64,000 nt of DNA from JAXMDC01 sp046349035 (GCA_046349035.1 JAXMDC010000006.1:72395-136394), one strand, 5' to 3'; positions 1 through 11,074 are shown, counted from the stretch's first letter. The notes: generated by a model from the sequence alone, not told the origin. Numbers and translations: made by a program.

Positions 1-73
1 CTCCGAGCGGCGGGGCAGGCGAGGGCGGACGGGAGCCGGGGCGGGACGAGCCGGCGCGGGGGAGGGGCAACAG

Positions 74-328
74 ATGTCAACGCAGAGCCTGATCATCATC
101 GGCATCGTCGGCGTGCTCGCCGGCTGGATCGCCGGCCAGGTCATTCGCGGCGGCGGCTTCGGCCTGATCGGCGACCTGATCGTCGGCGTCGTCGGTGCCC
201 TGCTCGGCGGCTGGCTGCTGCCGCGCGTCGGCATTCATATCGATCCCGCCATCGCCGTCCTCATCATCACCGCGACCATCGGCGCGATCGTCCTTCTCCT
301 GCTGCTCCGCCTGGTGCGGCGCGTCTGA
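74..328 (+). CDS. GlsB/YeaQ/YmgE-family small membrane protein
   Basis: This is an 84-residue, almost entirely hydrophobic protein with about three membrane segments (residues 5-25, 30-50 and 58-80). It has the glycine-rich GWIAGQV pattern near the N terminus and the G-x-x-G-A-L-L-G-G pattern around residues 39-47 that are usual for the transglycosylase-associated GlsB/YeaQ/YmgE family. That family is linked to envelope stress, and its molecular role is not known. A purine-rich GGGGAGGGG just before the ATG supports the start. It is followed by the azlCD pair with no obvious functional link. The family call is firm and the function is open. Confidence 0.85.
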   Translation: MSTQSLIIIGIVGVLAGWIAGQVIRGGGFGLIGDLIVGVVGALLGGWLLPRVGIHIDPAIAVLIITATIGAIVLLLLLRLVRRV

Positions 329-455
329 GGCGGCGGCCTCCGCCGCATGGCCGCCATGCCTTGACGGCCGCCGCGCGCCGGGACTACCGCATCCGCCCTG
401 GATAGGCCGGTCGCCGCCAGCGGCGCGCCGCCTCGCCAGTTGCAGCGGGCTCGCC

Positions 456-1214
456 ATGCAGGAGACATCGCCGGGAGAAGCCGCGGGGCCGAGCCAGGCC
501 GCGGGGAGAGACGCCGGCGGGCCGGTCTGGTCGCTCGACGGGCTGCGGGTCGGCGCCGGCCTGGCGCTGCCGGTTTCGCCCGGCATCGTCGGCTTCGGCC
601 TTGCCGTCGGCGCCACCATCGCCGCCAAGGGCTTCAGCTACTTCGACAACATGCTGATGAATGTCGTCGTCTATGCCGGCATGTCGCAGCTGGTGGCCCT
701 CGATATGTGGCCGGCGCACCTGACTGTGGACGCGGTCGTCGCCCTTGCCGTCGTCACCGCCACCGTCAATGCCCGCATGCTGCTGATGGGTGCCTCGCTC
801 TATCCCTGGCTCGGCAAGTCGCCGGCCTGGAAGATCTATCCGACGCTGCATCTGATGACCGATCCCGGCTGGCTGATCGCGCTCCGCTACCGCGCCGGCG
901 GCGGCTCCGATGCCGGCGTCTTCCTCGGCACCAGTCTCGTCCTCGCCGCCGTCTGGTTCGCCGCCGTCACCGCCGGCTATGTCCTCGGCACCCAGATCGC
1001 CGATCCCAAGCGCTACGGCATCGACCTCGTCATGCCGATCTTCTTTGCCGCCATGCTGGTGCCGCTCTGGCACGGCGGCCGCCGCGCCGTCGGCTGGCTG
1101 GTCGCCGGCGTCGTCGCGCTTCTCGTCCAGCGCCTCTGGGGCGGCTGGTGGTTCATCGTCGCCGGCTCGCTCGCCGGCAGCCTGGTCGGCGGGCTCCTCG
1201 ATGGCAAGCGCTGA
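456..1214 (+). CDS. azlC: AzlC-family amino-acid exporter, large subunit
   Basis: This is a 252-residue polytopic inner-membrane protein. It begins with a polar lead of about 30 residues and then has the AzlC pattern: a P-x-x-x-G-F-G-L-A-V-G segment, the AGMSQL motif, and the NARMLLMGASLYPWL motif. AzlC works with the small subunit AzlD to export branched-chain or other amino acids. The next gene encodes AzlD and overlaps this one by 14 bases, so the two are translationally coupled. The ATG at 456 leaves a slightly long cytoplasmic tail. No strong ribosome site is visible, and the true start could lie a little downstream at a non-ATG codon. Confidence 0.85.
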   Translation: MQETSPGEAAGPSQAAGRDAGGPVWSLDGLRVGAGLALPVSPGIVGFGLAVGATIAAKGFSYFDNMLMNVVVYAGMSQLVALDMWPAHLTVDAVVALAVVTATVNARMLLMGASLYPWLGKSPAWKIYPTLHLMTDPGWLIALRYRAGGGSDAGVFLGTSLVLAAVWFAAVTAGYVLGTQIADPKRYGIDLVMPIFFAAMLVPLWHGGRRAVGWLVAGVVALLVQRLWGGWWFIVAGSLAGSLVGGLLDGKR

Positions 1215-1518
1215 GGCCGGCGATCTCGGCTTTGCCGTGGCGGTCTTCGCCATGGCCGCCGTCACCTATTTCATGCGCGCCGGCGGCTTCTGGATCATGG
1301 CCAAGATCCCGCTGACGCCGCTGCTGCGCCGCTCGCTGGAGTCGCTCCCCGGCGCGGTCGTCACCGCCAGCATCCTGCCGATCGTCGCCCGCGAGGGCGC
1401 CGCGGCGATGCTGGCGATTGCCGCCGCCGGCGTGGCGATGCTGGCGACCCGCCGCGACTACCTGGCGGTGATCGCCGGCATGATTGTCGCCGCTTTCGCC
1501 CGCGCGGGTGGACTTTAG
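1201..1518 (+). CDS. azlD: AzlD-family amino-acid exporter, small subunit
   Basis: This 105-residue protein has three or four membrane helices. The early TYFMRAGGFWIM stretch and the following LPGAVVTASILP segment are typical of AzlD, the obligatory partner of AzlC in branched-chain amino-acid export. The ATG lies inside the end of azlC, which is the usual arrangement for the pair. The substrate cannot be read from the sequence. Family assignment is good, and it is strengthened by gene order. Confidence 0.85.
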   Translation: MASAEAGDLGFAVAVFAMAAVTYFMRAGGFWIMAKIPLTPLLRRSLESLPGAVVTASILPIVAREGAAAMLAIAAAGVAMLATRRDYLAVIAGMIVAAFARAGGL

Positions 1519-1572
1519 CCCCGCCGCCGGGGCAAATGCCCTCCGGGAAACGCGCGTCCCCGGGAGGAACGC

Positions 1573-2103
1573 ATGTCGTCGCTTGCTCTGGTCTCGATCC
1601 TGTCGCCGGATCGCCTCGGTCTCGTCGCCGAGATCGCCGACCATCTGTTCACCATCGGCATCAACCTGCTCGACGCCAATTTCGCGGCGCTCGGCGCCGG
1701 CGCCGAGTTCGTCGCGGTCTGCCAGCTGCCGCCCGGCATGACGCTGCCGGAGGTCAAGGCCGGCCTCGGTGCGCTGCCGGAACTCCGCGAAGCCGAAATT
1801 CGCGTCGTGCCCTACCGCTTCGATCCCAAGCCGCCCGAGGGCAATCGCATCACCCACCGCATCACCGTCTCCGGCGGCGATCAGCTGGGGCTGGTGGCGC
1901 GCCTCGCCGACGTCTTCCGCCAGAACGGCGCCAATATCGTCCGCCTTGAGGCGAGGAAGCTCCCTGACGAGGACGGCGGGCTCTACGTCACCCGCTTTGC
2001 CGTCGCCATCCCGCCGGACAAGGAGACGGTCTGCCTGGCGATGATCGCCAACACCGCCGGCACCCTCGGCCTCGCCAGTTCGGTCCGCGCCAACGACGGC
2101 TGA
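1573..2103 (+). CDS. Double ACT-domain protein (GcvR-like)
   Basis: This 176-residue cytoplasmic protein has two ACT domains, at about residues 4-75 and 90-165. Each opens with the typical pattern of a strand followed by DRLGLVAEIADHL or DQLGLVARLADVF. ACT domains bind small ligands, often amino acids, and tandem-ACT proteins of this size belong to the glycine-cleavage repressor (GcvR)-like group. A clear GGGAGG lies a few bases before the ATG. There is no DNA-binding domain, so any regulatory role would be through a partner. The ligand is unknown. Confidence 0.75.
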   Translation: MSSLALVSILSPDRLGLVAEIADHLFTIGINLLDANFAALGAGAEFVAVCQLPPGMTLPEVKAGLGALPELREAEIRVVPYRFDPKPPEGNRITHRITVSGGDQLGLVARLADVFRQNGANIVRLEARKLPDEDGGLYVTRFAVAIPPDKETVCLAMIANTAGTLGLASSVRANDG

Positions 2104-2115
2104 CCCGCCGCGGCC

Positions 2116-2619
2116 TCAAGCCGGCCGCACCGCCTTGGCCAGTGCCTGGTCCTCGACGCGGATTCGCACCGCCAGGATCGCCGCGTTGAGCAGGCTGAAC
2201 CCGAGGGCGTACCAGGGGAGGCCGAAGGCGAGCGGCAGGCAGGCGATCTCCGCCGCCACCACCACGTAGTTCGGGTGGTTGACCAGGCGGTACGGGCCGC
2301 GCGCCACCAGCCTCTCGCCGGGAATCACCACCACCCGTGTCGTCCAGCGCCGGCCGAGGGTGGCAAGCACCCACGCCCTCCCGACCTGGATGAGAGCAAA
2401 GAGCGCCACAAACGCCCAGACGATCGGCTGGCGGTCGGCGAGCAGCCACAGGCCGACCAGCCAGGCGGTGTGCAGCGCGATCATCCACGGATAGTGCGCC
2501 CGCCCGAACTCGATGCCGCCCGCCGCCACCAGCCGCCGCATATTGGCCTCGGCATAGACGACCTCGGCGAGGCGCTGCACGCTGACCAGGCCGAGGATGA
2601 CGATTGCCGCCGGGCTCAC
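2116..2619 (-). CDS. Isoprenylcysteine carboxyl methyltransferase-family membrane protein
   Basis: This 167-residue integral membrane protein has four or five helices. The C-terminal half carries the ICMT signature: GPYRLVNHPNYV, where the RxxxHPNY core binds S-adenosylmethionine, followed by a hydrophobic stretch and an E/D-x-x-L tail. It starts at a GTG that overlaps the stop of the upstream polyketide synthase gene (GTGA), so the two are co-translated. In bacteria such ICMT-like enzymes sit beside type III polyketide synthases and O-methylate their alkylresorcinol or alkylpyrone products. That role is inferred here from the pairing. Confidence 0.8.
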   Translation of the reverse strand: MSPAAIVILGLVSVQRLAEVVYAEANMRRLVAAGGIEFGRAHYPWMIALHTAWLVGLWLLADRQPIVWAFVALFALIQVGRAWVLATLGRRWTTRVVVIPGERLVARGPYRLVNHPNYVVVAAEIACLPLAFGLPWYALGFSLLNAAILAVRIRVEDQALAKAVRPA

Positions 2620-3671
2620 CGCGCGACCTCGTAGGTGAGGAGGCTCGCCGTGAAGCCTGGGCCGAGCGCCGCCATCAGGCCGGGCCCGGAGGCGCCGGCG
2701 GCGAGCGCCCGTTCCAGAATGAACAGCGCCGTCGGTGCCGACATGTTGCCGTAGTCGGCGAGCACCGCGCGCTCGTGCTTCAACTGCCCCGGCGCAAAGC
2801 CGAACGCCGCCTCCAGTGCGTCGAGCACCTTGCCGCCGCCGGGATGGAAGACCAGATGGGCGAAGTCCTCCAGCCGCCGTCCGCCCTTGGCAAGCGCGCC
2901 GATCACCGTCGGACGCATATGCGTGCCGACGAAATCGGGGATCGAGCGCGAGAGGATCACGCCGAAGCCGACCGGGTCCATCTCCCATCCCATGATGTCG
3001 ACCGTATCGGGCCAGGTGTGCTCGTAGCTCTCGCCGAGGCTGAGGCGCGCGTTCGCGCCGGCCGGCCCCAGCACCGCCGCCGCGGCGCCGTCGGCAAAGA
3101 GCGCCGTCGCCACCATGTTGCGCGCCGAGAAGTCGTCGAGGCGGAAGGCGAGGGTGCACAGCTCGATCACCACCAGCAGCACGTGGCCGCCCGGATTGGC
3201 GCGGGCAAGCCGCGTCGCCAGCGAGAGGCCGGTGACGCCGCCGGCGCAGCCGAGCCCGAACACCGGCACCCGCTGGACGTCCGCCCGGAAGCCGAGTTCG
3301 GTCAGCAGCCTTGCTTCCAGCGACGGCGTGGCAACGCCGGTCGAGGAGACGGTGACGATGGTGTCGATCGCCCCGGCGCCGACACCGGCCTCCGCCAGGG
3401 CGGCGGTGGCGGTGCGGCGGAAGAGGGCGGAGGCGGCATCCAGGAAGGCGCGCGTCCGCGACGGCCAATCCTGCGGCTCGAGGAACCAGGTGAGCGGCAC
3501 TGGCGAATAGCGCTTCTCGATGCCGGTGTTGCGGAACATCGGCGCGAAGAAGGCGAAGTCCTCGCCGCGCTCGGCAAAGACGGTATGGCCGGCGCGCACC
3601 AGGTCGTCGGTCGCCAGGCAATGCTCGGGAACGGCCGTGGCGAGGCCGAGAAGGGCGGGATTGGTGGTCAT
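2616..3671 (-). CDS. Type III polyketide synthase
   Basis: This is a 351-residue thiolase-fold enzyme of the chalcone/alkylresorcinol synthase family. The catalytic triad is visible: Cys142 in VFGLGCAGG, His276 in LVFHPGGG, and Asn309 in DYGNMSAP. Such enzymes extend a fatty acyl or other starter CoA with malonyl-CoA and cyclise the chain to alkylresorcinols or alkylpyrones. The start at MTTNPALL was chosen because the conserved fold begins there; an in-frame ATG 27 codons upstream would add an arginine-rich, low-complexity tail. It is co-translated with an ICMT-like methyltransferase, which is a known pairing. The product is not predictable. Confidence 0.85.
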   Translation of the reverse strand: MTTNPALLGLATAVPEHCLATDDLVRAGHTVFAERGEDFAFFAPMFRNTGIEKRYSPVPLTWFLEPQDWPSRTRAFLDAASALFRRTATAALAEAGVGAGAIDTIVTVSSTGVATPSLEARLLTELGFRADVQRVPVFGLGCAGGVTGLSLATRLARANPGGHVLLVVIELCTLAFRLDDFSARNMVATALFADGAAAAVLGPAGANARLSLGESYEHTWPDTVDIMGWEMDPVGFGVILSRSIPDFVGTHMRPTVIGALAKGGRRLEDFAHLVFHPGGGKVLDALEAAFGFAPGQLKHERAVLADYGNMSAPTALFILERALAAGASGPGLMAALGPGFTASLLTYEVAR

Positions 3672-4004
3672 CGCAGTCGCCTCGTCGGCGCGCTCTCCCC
3701 GCCCTTGGGAGCGCGAGCCCCTTGCCCGCCCGGCGGGCAGCTTAGTCCGCATCGGGCACGGGCGTCACTCGCCTCGCCGCGCCGCCGTTCGAACCCTAGC
3801 GTTTCGGCCGTTCCGCTTCGCCCGGCGCGGCAAAAAACGTCGGGAAAAAGGGGCAAAATGCCTCCCTGCGTGCTATATAAATAAGAGTAATTTCCGGGCG
3901 AATCGCATGCGGGTCGCGGCGGATCGGCGAGGGCCTCGCAAAAAGGCTCCGGCCGACCGCCCCGGCGAAGCGCTCACCACACGACGCGAGGGATAGGCCG
4001 CCTC
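3672..4004. other. Intergenic region between the divergent polyketide synthase and gyrB genes
   Basis: No convincing gene lies here. The stretch near 3873-3890 is unusually AT-rich for this genome and holds a TATATAAAT box that could be the -10 element for gyrB, but no good -35 hexamer was seen at the expected distance. A GAGGG lies shortly before the gyrB ATG. The polyketide synthase promoter must also lie here on the other strand. Confidence 0.35.
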
Positions 4005-6452
<2,448 letters not shown>

Positions 6453-6501
6453 GACGGCTCCGCAGGGGCCGTTCGGGATTGGTTGCGCGAGGGGGGGGCG
6501 T

Positions 6502-6978
6502 ATGCGTCGTCTGGTGTGGCTGCTCGGCTGTGTCGCGTTTCCCTCCACGCTCGGCCTTGCCGCCGACACCTGGACCGGCTGCTACCAGCGGGTCTTCGAC
6601 GCCAACGCCCTGAAGAATGCGCCGCGCCTGCAGCTGCGGGTGCTGGGCGTCCAGATCCTCGCCAAGGACTCCGACCTCTCGCTCACCACCTACCCCGCCA
6701 AGGTGCGGGCGGCGCCGCGCACCGGCACCAAGACCTATCTCGGTGAGGCGGTCTGCATTTCCACCGGCGGCACGTTGCGCTGCCAGCTCGACAACGGCGA
6801 CGGCGAATTGCTGCTGACCCGCACCGCCGAGGGCCTCAAGGTGGAGAACGGCGAGCAGTTCTATCTGCACGAACAGGGCGGCACCGGCGAGGTCGAGGTC
6901 AAGGGCGACCGCGACAACCGCAGCTTCAGCCTGCCGAGCGCCTCCGCCGCCGTCTGCACCGGCCCGCTACCGCGCTAG
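6502..6978 (+). CDS. Secreted hypothetical protein, cysteine-containing
   Basis: This 158-residue protein has a signal peptide (MRRLVWLLGCVAFPSTLGLA, likely cleaved before ADTWTG). The mature part contains four cysteines (TGCYQ, AVCIST, LRCQLD, AVCTG), probably making two periplasmic disulfides. The compact beta-rich composition suggests a small soluble domain. I do not recognise a family. The ATG at 6502 was chosen because it gives a proper signal peptide and is preceded by a G-run. An in-frame upstream ATG at 6385 would lie inside gyrB. Its stop overlaps the end of the convergent glycosyltransferase gene by 4 bases. Confidence 0.6.
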   Translation: MRRLVWLLGCVAFPSTLGLAADTWTGCYQRVFDANALKNAPRLQLRVLGVQILAKDSDLSLTTYPAKVRAAPRTGTKTYLGEAVCISTGGTLRCQLDNGDGELLLTRTAEGLKVENGEQFYLHEQGGTGEVEVKGDRDNRSFSLPSASAAVCTGPLPR

Positions 6979-7940
6979 CCCTCCGGTCGCGGCTCCTCGC
7001 TGCTCTCCGCCACCAGATAGAGCGGACGCCGGCGCACCTCGCTGAGGAGGCGGCCGACATATTCGCCGACGATGCCGAGGACGAGGAGCTGCGCCGCCCC
7101 CAGGACGCCGATCGCCGCCATCAGCGAGGTCCAGCCTGAGGCGATGTTCGGCACGAAGAAGAAGCTGAACAGCGAATAGAGGATCAGGAGGCCGCTCGCT
7201 CCCGCCGCGCCGAGGGCGAGGTAGATGGCGAGGCGAAGCGGCCGGACGCTATGCGCGGCGATGCCCGAGACGGCGATTTCCAGCAGCGAGCGGAAGCCGA
7301 ACTTGGTCGCGCCGTGCCGGCGCGTGCCGCGCTTGAAGTCGACCTTGGCCGTCGGATAGCCGAACCAGCGCACCAGGCCGCGCAGGAACACGTCGCGGTC
7401 CTCGATGCGGTTGACGACCTCGACGACGCTCCGGTCGAGCAGCATGAAGTCCGAACTTCCCGGTTCCATCCGCACATCGCTGATCGCGTCGAGCAGGCGG
7501 TGGAACAGTCTTGAGGCGAGCCTCCGCAGCGCCGGCACCTCGGCGGGATTGTCGATCCGCCGCGTGACGACGACGCGGCTCCCTTTGCGCCACGCGCCGA
7601 CAAGCTCGGCCAGCACCTCCGGCGGGTGCTCGAAGTCGCAATCCATCACCGCCACCGCGCGGCCGCGCGCGGCCCGCAGTCCCGCCCGGATCGCCGGCTC
7701 CTTGCCGAAGTTGCGGACGAGCAGGAGGTAGCGCACCGCTGGGTCGCCGGCCGCCGCCGCGCGGATCGCCGCCGGGGTGCCGTCGCGGCTGCCGTCGTCG
7801 ACGAACAGGATCTCGTGCGCGCCGAACGGCGCCAGCACGCCGTGCAGCGCCGTCACCATCGGCTGGATGTTGGCGGCTTCGTTATGCGCCGGCAGCACCA
7901 CCGAGACGATCGGGCCCGGATCGGGAGAGGGAGACGCCAT
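6975..7940 (-). CDS. Family 2 glycosyltransferase, polyprenyl-phosphate type (GtrB/DPM1-like)
   Basis: This 321-residue enzyme has a GT-A domain followed by two membrane helices at about residues 232-265 and 270-295. The motifs visible are VVLPAHNEAANI at the start, FVDDGSRDGT, and MDCDFEHPPE, where the DxD-like site binds the metal and sugar nucleotide. The C-terminal helices are typical of bactoprenol-phosphate glucosyl/mannosyl transferases, which make lipid-linked sugars facing the cytoplasm. The divergent neighbour is a GT39/ArnT-like enzyme that uses such lipid-linked sugars. The two probably decorate an envelope molecule together, but the acceptor is unknown. Confidence 0.85.
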   Translation of the reverse strand: MASPSPDPGPIVSVVLPAHNEAANIQPMVTALHGVLAPFGAHEILFVDDGSRDGTPAAIRAAAAGDPAVRYLLLVRNFGKEPAIRAGLRAARGRAVAVMDCDFEHPPEVLAELVGAWRKGSRVVVTRRIDNPAEVPALRRLASRLFHRLLDAISDVRMEPGSSDFMLLDRSVVEVVNRIEDRDVFLRGLVRWFGYPTAKVDFKRGTRRHGATKFGFRSLLEIAVSGIAAHSVRPLRLAIYLALGAAGASGLLILYSLFSFFFVPNIASGWTSLMAAIGVLGAAQLLVLGIVGEYVGRLLSEVRRRPLYLVAESSEEPRPEG

Positions 7941-8031
7941 GCTTTGCTTTCAGCCGGAACCGAGAAGCTCTATCCCTGGAACGGCGGGCGAGGCCAAGCG
8001 AAATCGGCCGGCGGGGAGGCGGGAAGGCAAA

Positions 8032-9564
8032 ATGGCGTTAACCGGTACGGCGGAGGCCGAGCGCCCCTCGCCTCTCCAGGCGCTTGCCGATCGCTGCCTG
8101 CAGCATCCCGGCCGGACCCTGGCGGCGGTCCTGGCGGCGCATTTCGCGATCTGGGTCGCGGTGCCGATCGTGACCTTCCGCAGCCTGCAGATCGACTTCC
8201 TCGAGGGCCTGGCGCTCGGCCGCGAGTGGCTGCTCGGCTCGTGGAAACACCCGACGCTGCCTTGGTGGCTGGACGAGATCGCCTATCGCCTCTTCGGCGA
8301 CGTGCGCGGTCTCTACCTCCTCGGGCCGCTGGCGGCGATCGCCTGCATGGTCGCGGTCTGGCGGCTCGCGCGTGAACTCGTTCCCGCCACCACCGCCCTC
8401 ATCGCCGTCCTCGCCTTGGAGGGCATGCACTTCTTCAACTTCACCGCCGTCAAATTCGCCCACGACACGCTGCTCCTCCCCTTTGCCGCGCTGAGCGGCT
8501 GGTTCTTCTATCGGGCGACGGCGCGGCAGCGGACGGTCGACTGGCTCCTCCTTGGGCTCTTCCTCGCCCTGTCGTTCTGGTCGAAGTATTCGGCCGCGCT
8601 GCTGGGTGCGACTCTTGGTCTCGTCATGCTCCTCGACCCGGTCGCGCGGCGCAGTTGGCGCACGCCCGGACCCTATCTCGCCGCTGTCGTCTTCCTTCTC
8701 GTCCTTGCGCCCAATCTCTGGTGGCTGGTCACCCATCAGTTCCAGCCGTTCGTCTACGCCGAGGAGTCGGCCCGCGCTGCTACCCGCTGGAGCGAGTACC
8801 TGACCTTTCCGCTCCGCTGGGCAGTGAGCCAGATCGCCTTCGTCGCGCCGGCCTTCCTGCTCCTCCTCGTCGTCAGCTATCGCGGCAGCCTCGCGGTCGC
8901 GCCGGCGGCGAGCAGCGAGGAGGCGTATGCGCGCCGGCTCCTCGCCGCCCTCGCGCTTGGCCCCTTTCTCATCACCGTCGCTGCCGCCGCGGCGCTCGGC
9001 AAGATGCCGCTGCCGCGCTGGGGCTATCCGCTATGGAGCTTCATGCCGCTTGCGGTGTTGTTGTGGTGGCCGCCGATTTCAACGCCGCGGCGGCGGGCCG
9101 TGTTCGCGGCCGCCTTCGGTCTCGTCTTCGCCGCCTTCCCGATCGCCTATCTGGTCGGCGAGATTTTCGAGCCGCTGGTGCGCGACCGACCGAAGGCGAC
9201 AGATTTTCCTGGGGAAGAAATCGCGATGCGGGTGACGGAGATTTGGCATCGGCGCACTGGCCAGCCGCTCGCCTATGTCGGTGGAACGGAATTCCCCACC
9301 AACGTCGTCGCACACTATTCGCCCGATCGTCCGCGAGTCCTCGCGCATGGCGATCTCAGTATCAGTCCGTGGATCGACCCCGCGGATTTGCGCCGCCGCG
9401 GTGTTGTTCTGATCGTCGAAGGAGAGGATAGTGGCTTCGTCGAGTCGTGGCGAAGGACATTCCCGAACGTCGAGCCTGGTGGCACGATCAGCGTCGCGCG
9501 AAGGACTCTCGTCACGACAAATCCGGCGTCTGTCACCTTCGCGTTCGTCGCGCCGACGGAGTAA
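8032..9564 (+). CDS. ArnT/PMT-like (GT39/GT83) integral membrane glycosyltransferase
   Basis: This 510-residue polytopic protein has about ten membrane helices and then a soluble periplasmic C-terminal domain (about residues 400-510). The first large loop carries the acidic PTLPWWLDEIAYRLFG segment expected for GT39/GT83 enzymes, which transfer a sugar from a polyprenyl-phosphate donor to lipid A, protein or polymer outside the membrane. The start was chosen at the ATG at 8032, preceded by GGGAAGG. Longer in-frame starts overlap the divergent glycosyltransferase gene. GC content falls noticeably in the last 300 bases. Substrate and acceptor are not predictable. Confidence 0.8.
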   Translation: MALTGTAEAERPSPLQALADRCLQHPGRTLAAVLAAHFAIWVAVPIVTFRSLQIDFLEGLALGREWLLGSWKHPTLPWWLDEIAYRLFGDVRGLYLLGPLAAIACMVAVWRLARELVPATTALIAVLALEGMHFFNFTAVKFAHDTLLLPFAALSGWFFYRATARQRTVDWLLLGLFLALSFWSKYSAALLGATLGLVMLLDPVARRSWRTPGPYLAAVVFLLVLAPNLWWLVTHQFQPFVYAEESARAATRWSEYLTFPLRWAVSQIAFVAPAFLLLLVVSYRGSLAVAPAASSEEAYARRLLAALALGPFLITVAAAAALGKMPLPRWGYPLWSFMPLAVLLWWPPISTPRRRAVFAAAFGLVFAAFPIAYLVGEIFEPLVRDRPKATDFPGEEIAMRVTEIWHRRTGQPLAYVGGTEFPTNVVAHYSPDRPRVLAHGDLSISPWIDPADLRRRGVVLIVEGEDSGFVESWRRTFPNVEPGGTISVARRTLVTTNPASVTFAFVAPTE

Positions 9565-9717
9565 ACAAAGTGTCGATGTTAAGGGTCCAGAAACGCGATT
9601 TGTGTTAACCTTCGTTTCGGTGGCTCAGCGATTCGCGTCTGATGAGCGGATCCTGGTCCCGATGCGGCGCGCGAAGTACTGATAGGTTATCAGCCGCGGT
9701 TAGAGGAGAAAGATCAG

Positions 9718-9834
9718 ATGAAGAAGACAACTGCTCGTAAGCCTGCGAAGAAGGCCATGGCCGCTGCTGCCAAGAAGCCGGCGGCGAAAAAAGCCAAGCC
9801 CGCGGCGAAGAAGCCGGCTGCCAAGAAGAAGTAG
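9718..9834 (+). CDS. 38-residue Lys/Ala/Pro-rich histone H1-like protein
   Basis: This short open frame encodes MKKTTARKPAKKAMAAAAKK followed by further KPAAKKAKPAAKK repeats and a KKK end. The composition is almost only Lys, Ala and Pro, like the C-terminal tails of histone H1 and of AlgP/HctA-type bacterial proteins that bind DNA or RNA without sequence specificity. An AGAGGAGAAAG ribosome site lies 9 bases before the ATG, and the frame is closed by TAG, so it looks genuinely translated. It stands alone between an unrelated membrane gene and a terminator. DNA binding is an inference from composition. Confidence 0.7.
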   Translation: MKKTTARKPAKKAMAAAAKKPAAKKAKPAAKKPAAKKK

Positions 9835-9967
9835 GTGACTGCGCCTTTGATCGGCGCGGCTCAACCGATCCTTCGCAGCGCATGCTGACACCGGTCCAGC
9901 TTCGACTAGGTTCCGCCTTCGCCTGAAGGCGCGGCCGGTCGTGCGGGCCGGATGTTCGTGCTGAAAC

Positions 9968-10002
9968 AACGCCGCTGGGGGCGCCGCCCTCAGCGGCGTT
10001 TT
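9968..10002 (+). terminator. Rho-independent terminator
   Basis: A perfect 10-bp stem, AACGCCGCTG (9968-9977) with CAGCGGCGTT (9991-10000), encloses a further GGG/CCC pairing. It ends in a run of four T. It most likely ends the transcript of the H1-like gene. The rest of the 310-base gap 9835-10144 shows no gene or other clear signal. Confidence 0.7.
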
Positions 10003-10144
10003 CATTCGCGGCGCCGCCGAAGCCGGCACACGCGATGTTGCCGCCCGCCGCCGAACCCGCCAGGCGGTGGCCAGGCTCGGCGTTGCCGGCTATTTTGCCG
10101 CCGGGCGCCCTCGGGTGGGCTCATCGTTGGCACGGGGAAGCGGC

Positions 10145-11074
10145 ATGGGACGGAGGTTGATGGTGTTGGCGGCGGTCGCGGTGGCCGCCGGCCTTGCGGT
10201 GTTTTGGGTGCTCACCACCCCGCAGAAGATCGCGGCAGCGGACTTGCCTCAGCACACCGCCGTCCTCGCCAACGGCAAGTATCTCTATCACGTCGGCGGC
10301 TGCGCCAACTGCCACCTCCACCCCGACAATCCCGAGCCGGACGAGTTGGCTGGCGGCATGAAGCTCGCTTCGCCCTTCGGCACTTTTGTCGCTCCCAACA
10401 TCTCGCCTGATCCGGAGGCCGGCATCGGCAAGTGGAGCACCGTCGATTTCGTCAACGCCATGAAATACGGCACCGGCCCCGACGGCGAGCACCTCTATCC
10501 GGCCTTTCCCTACGCCTCTTATCAGCGCATGAGCGTTGAGGACCTCATCGACCTCAAGGCCTATCTCGACACGCTGCCCAAGGTGAAAAACCGCCCGCCC
10601 GAGCACGAACTGCCGTTCCCCTTCGGCATTCGCCGCGGCATCGGCCTGTGGAAGCTACTTTATATAGATGGCGCCACCTACAAGGCCCCCGCCGGCGCCG
10701 ACGCCAAAATCGCCCGCGGCGCGTATCTGGTGAACGGCCCCGGCCATTGCGGCGAGTGCCACACCCCCCGCAATTTGATCGGCGGCATGGTGGCGTCCAA
10801 GGCTTTCTCCGGCGCTCCCAATCTCGGCGGCGAGGGTGTGGTCTACAACATCACCTCCGACGCCAAGGCCCTGGGAAGTTGGGCTATGGACGATATTGTC
10901 GCCCTGTTTCAGTTTGGCACGACCCCGGCCGGCAATGCCATGGGCGGCGAAATGGGCAAGGTCAGGCGCGAGCTTAAGACCATGACCGACGCCGACCAGG
11001 AGGCGGTTGCCGCTTTTTTGAAGTCGCTGCCGGCGATACCTTCCGACTATATTCGCAAGCCCAAAAGCGGCTGA
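10145..11074 (+). CDS. Diheme cytochrome c, AdhB-like (alcohol dehydrogenase cytochrome subunit type)
   Basis: This 309-residue protein has an N-terminal membrane anchor or signal (residues 5-25) and two class-I cytochrome domains with heme motifs CANCH and CGECH. The first domain has the YPAFPYASYQRMS region, with the Met ligand, seen in cytochrome subunits of PQQ alcohol dehydrogenases and related mono/diheme cytochromes. These pass electrons from periplasmic dehydrogenases to the respiratory chain. A GGGGAAG lies before the ATG. No dehydrogenase gene is adjacent: a PQQ dehydrogenase lies 8 kb downstream, and the next genes are the caspase operon 80 bp away. Either could be its partner. Confidence 0.85.
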   Translation: MGRRLMVLAAVAVAAGLAVFWVLTTPQKIAAADLPQHTAVLANGKYLYHVGGCANCHLHPDNPEPDELAGGMKLASPFGTFVAPNISPDPEAGIGKWSTVDFVNAMKYGTGPDGEHLYPAFPYASYQRMSVEDLIDLKAYLDTLPKVKNRPPEHELPFPFGIRRGIGLWKLLYIDGATYKAPAGADAKIARGAYLVNGPGHCGECHTPRNLIGGMVASKAFSGAPNLGGEGVVYNITSDAKALGSWAMDDIVALFQFGTTPAGNAMGGEMGKVRRELKTMTDADQEAVAAFLKSLPAIPSDYIRKPKSG

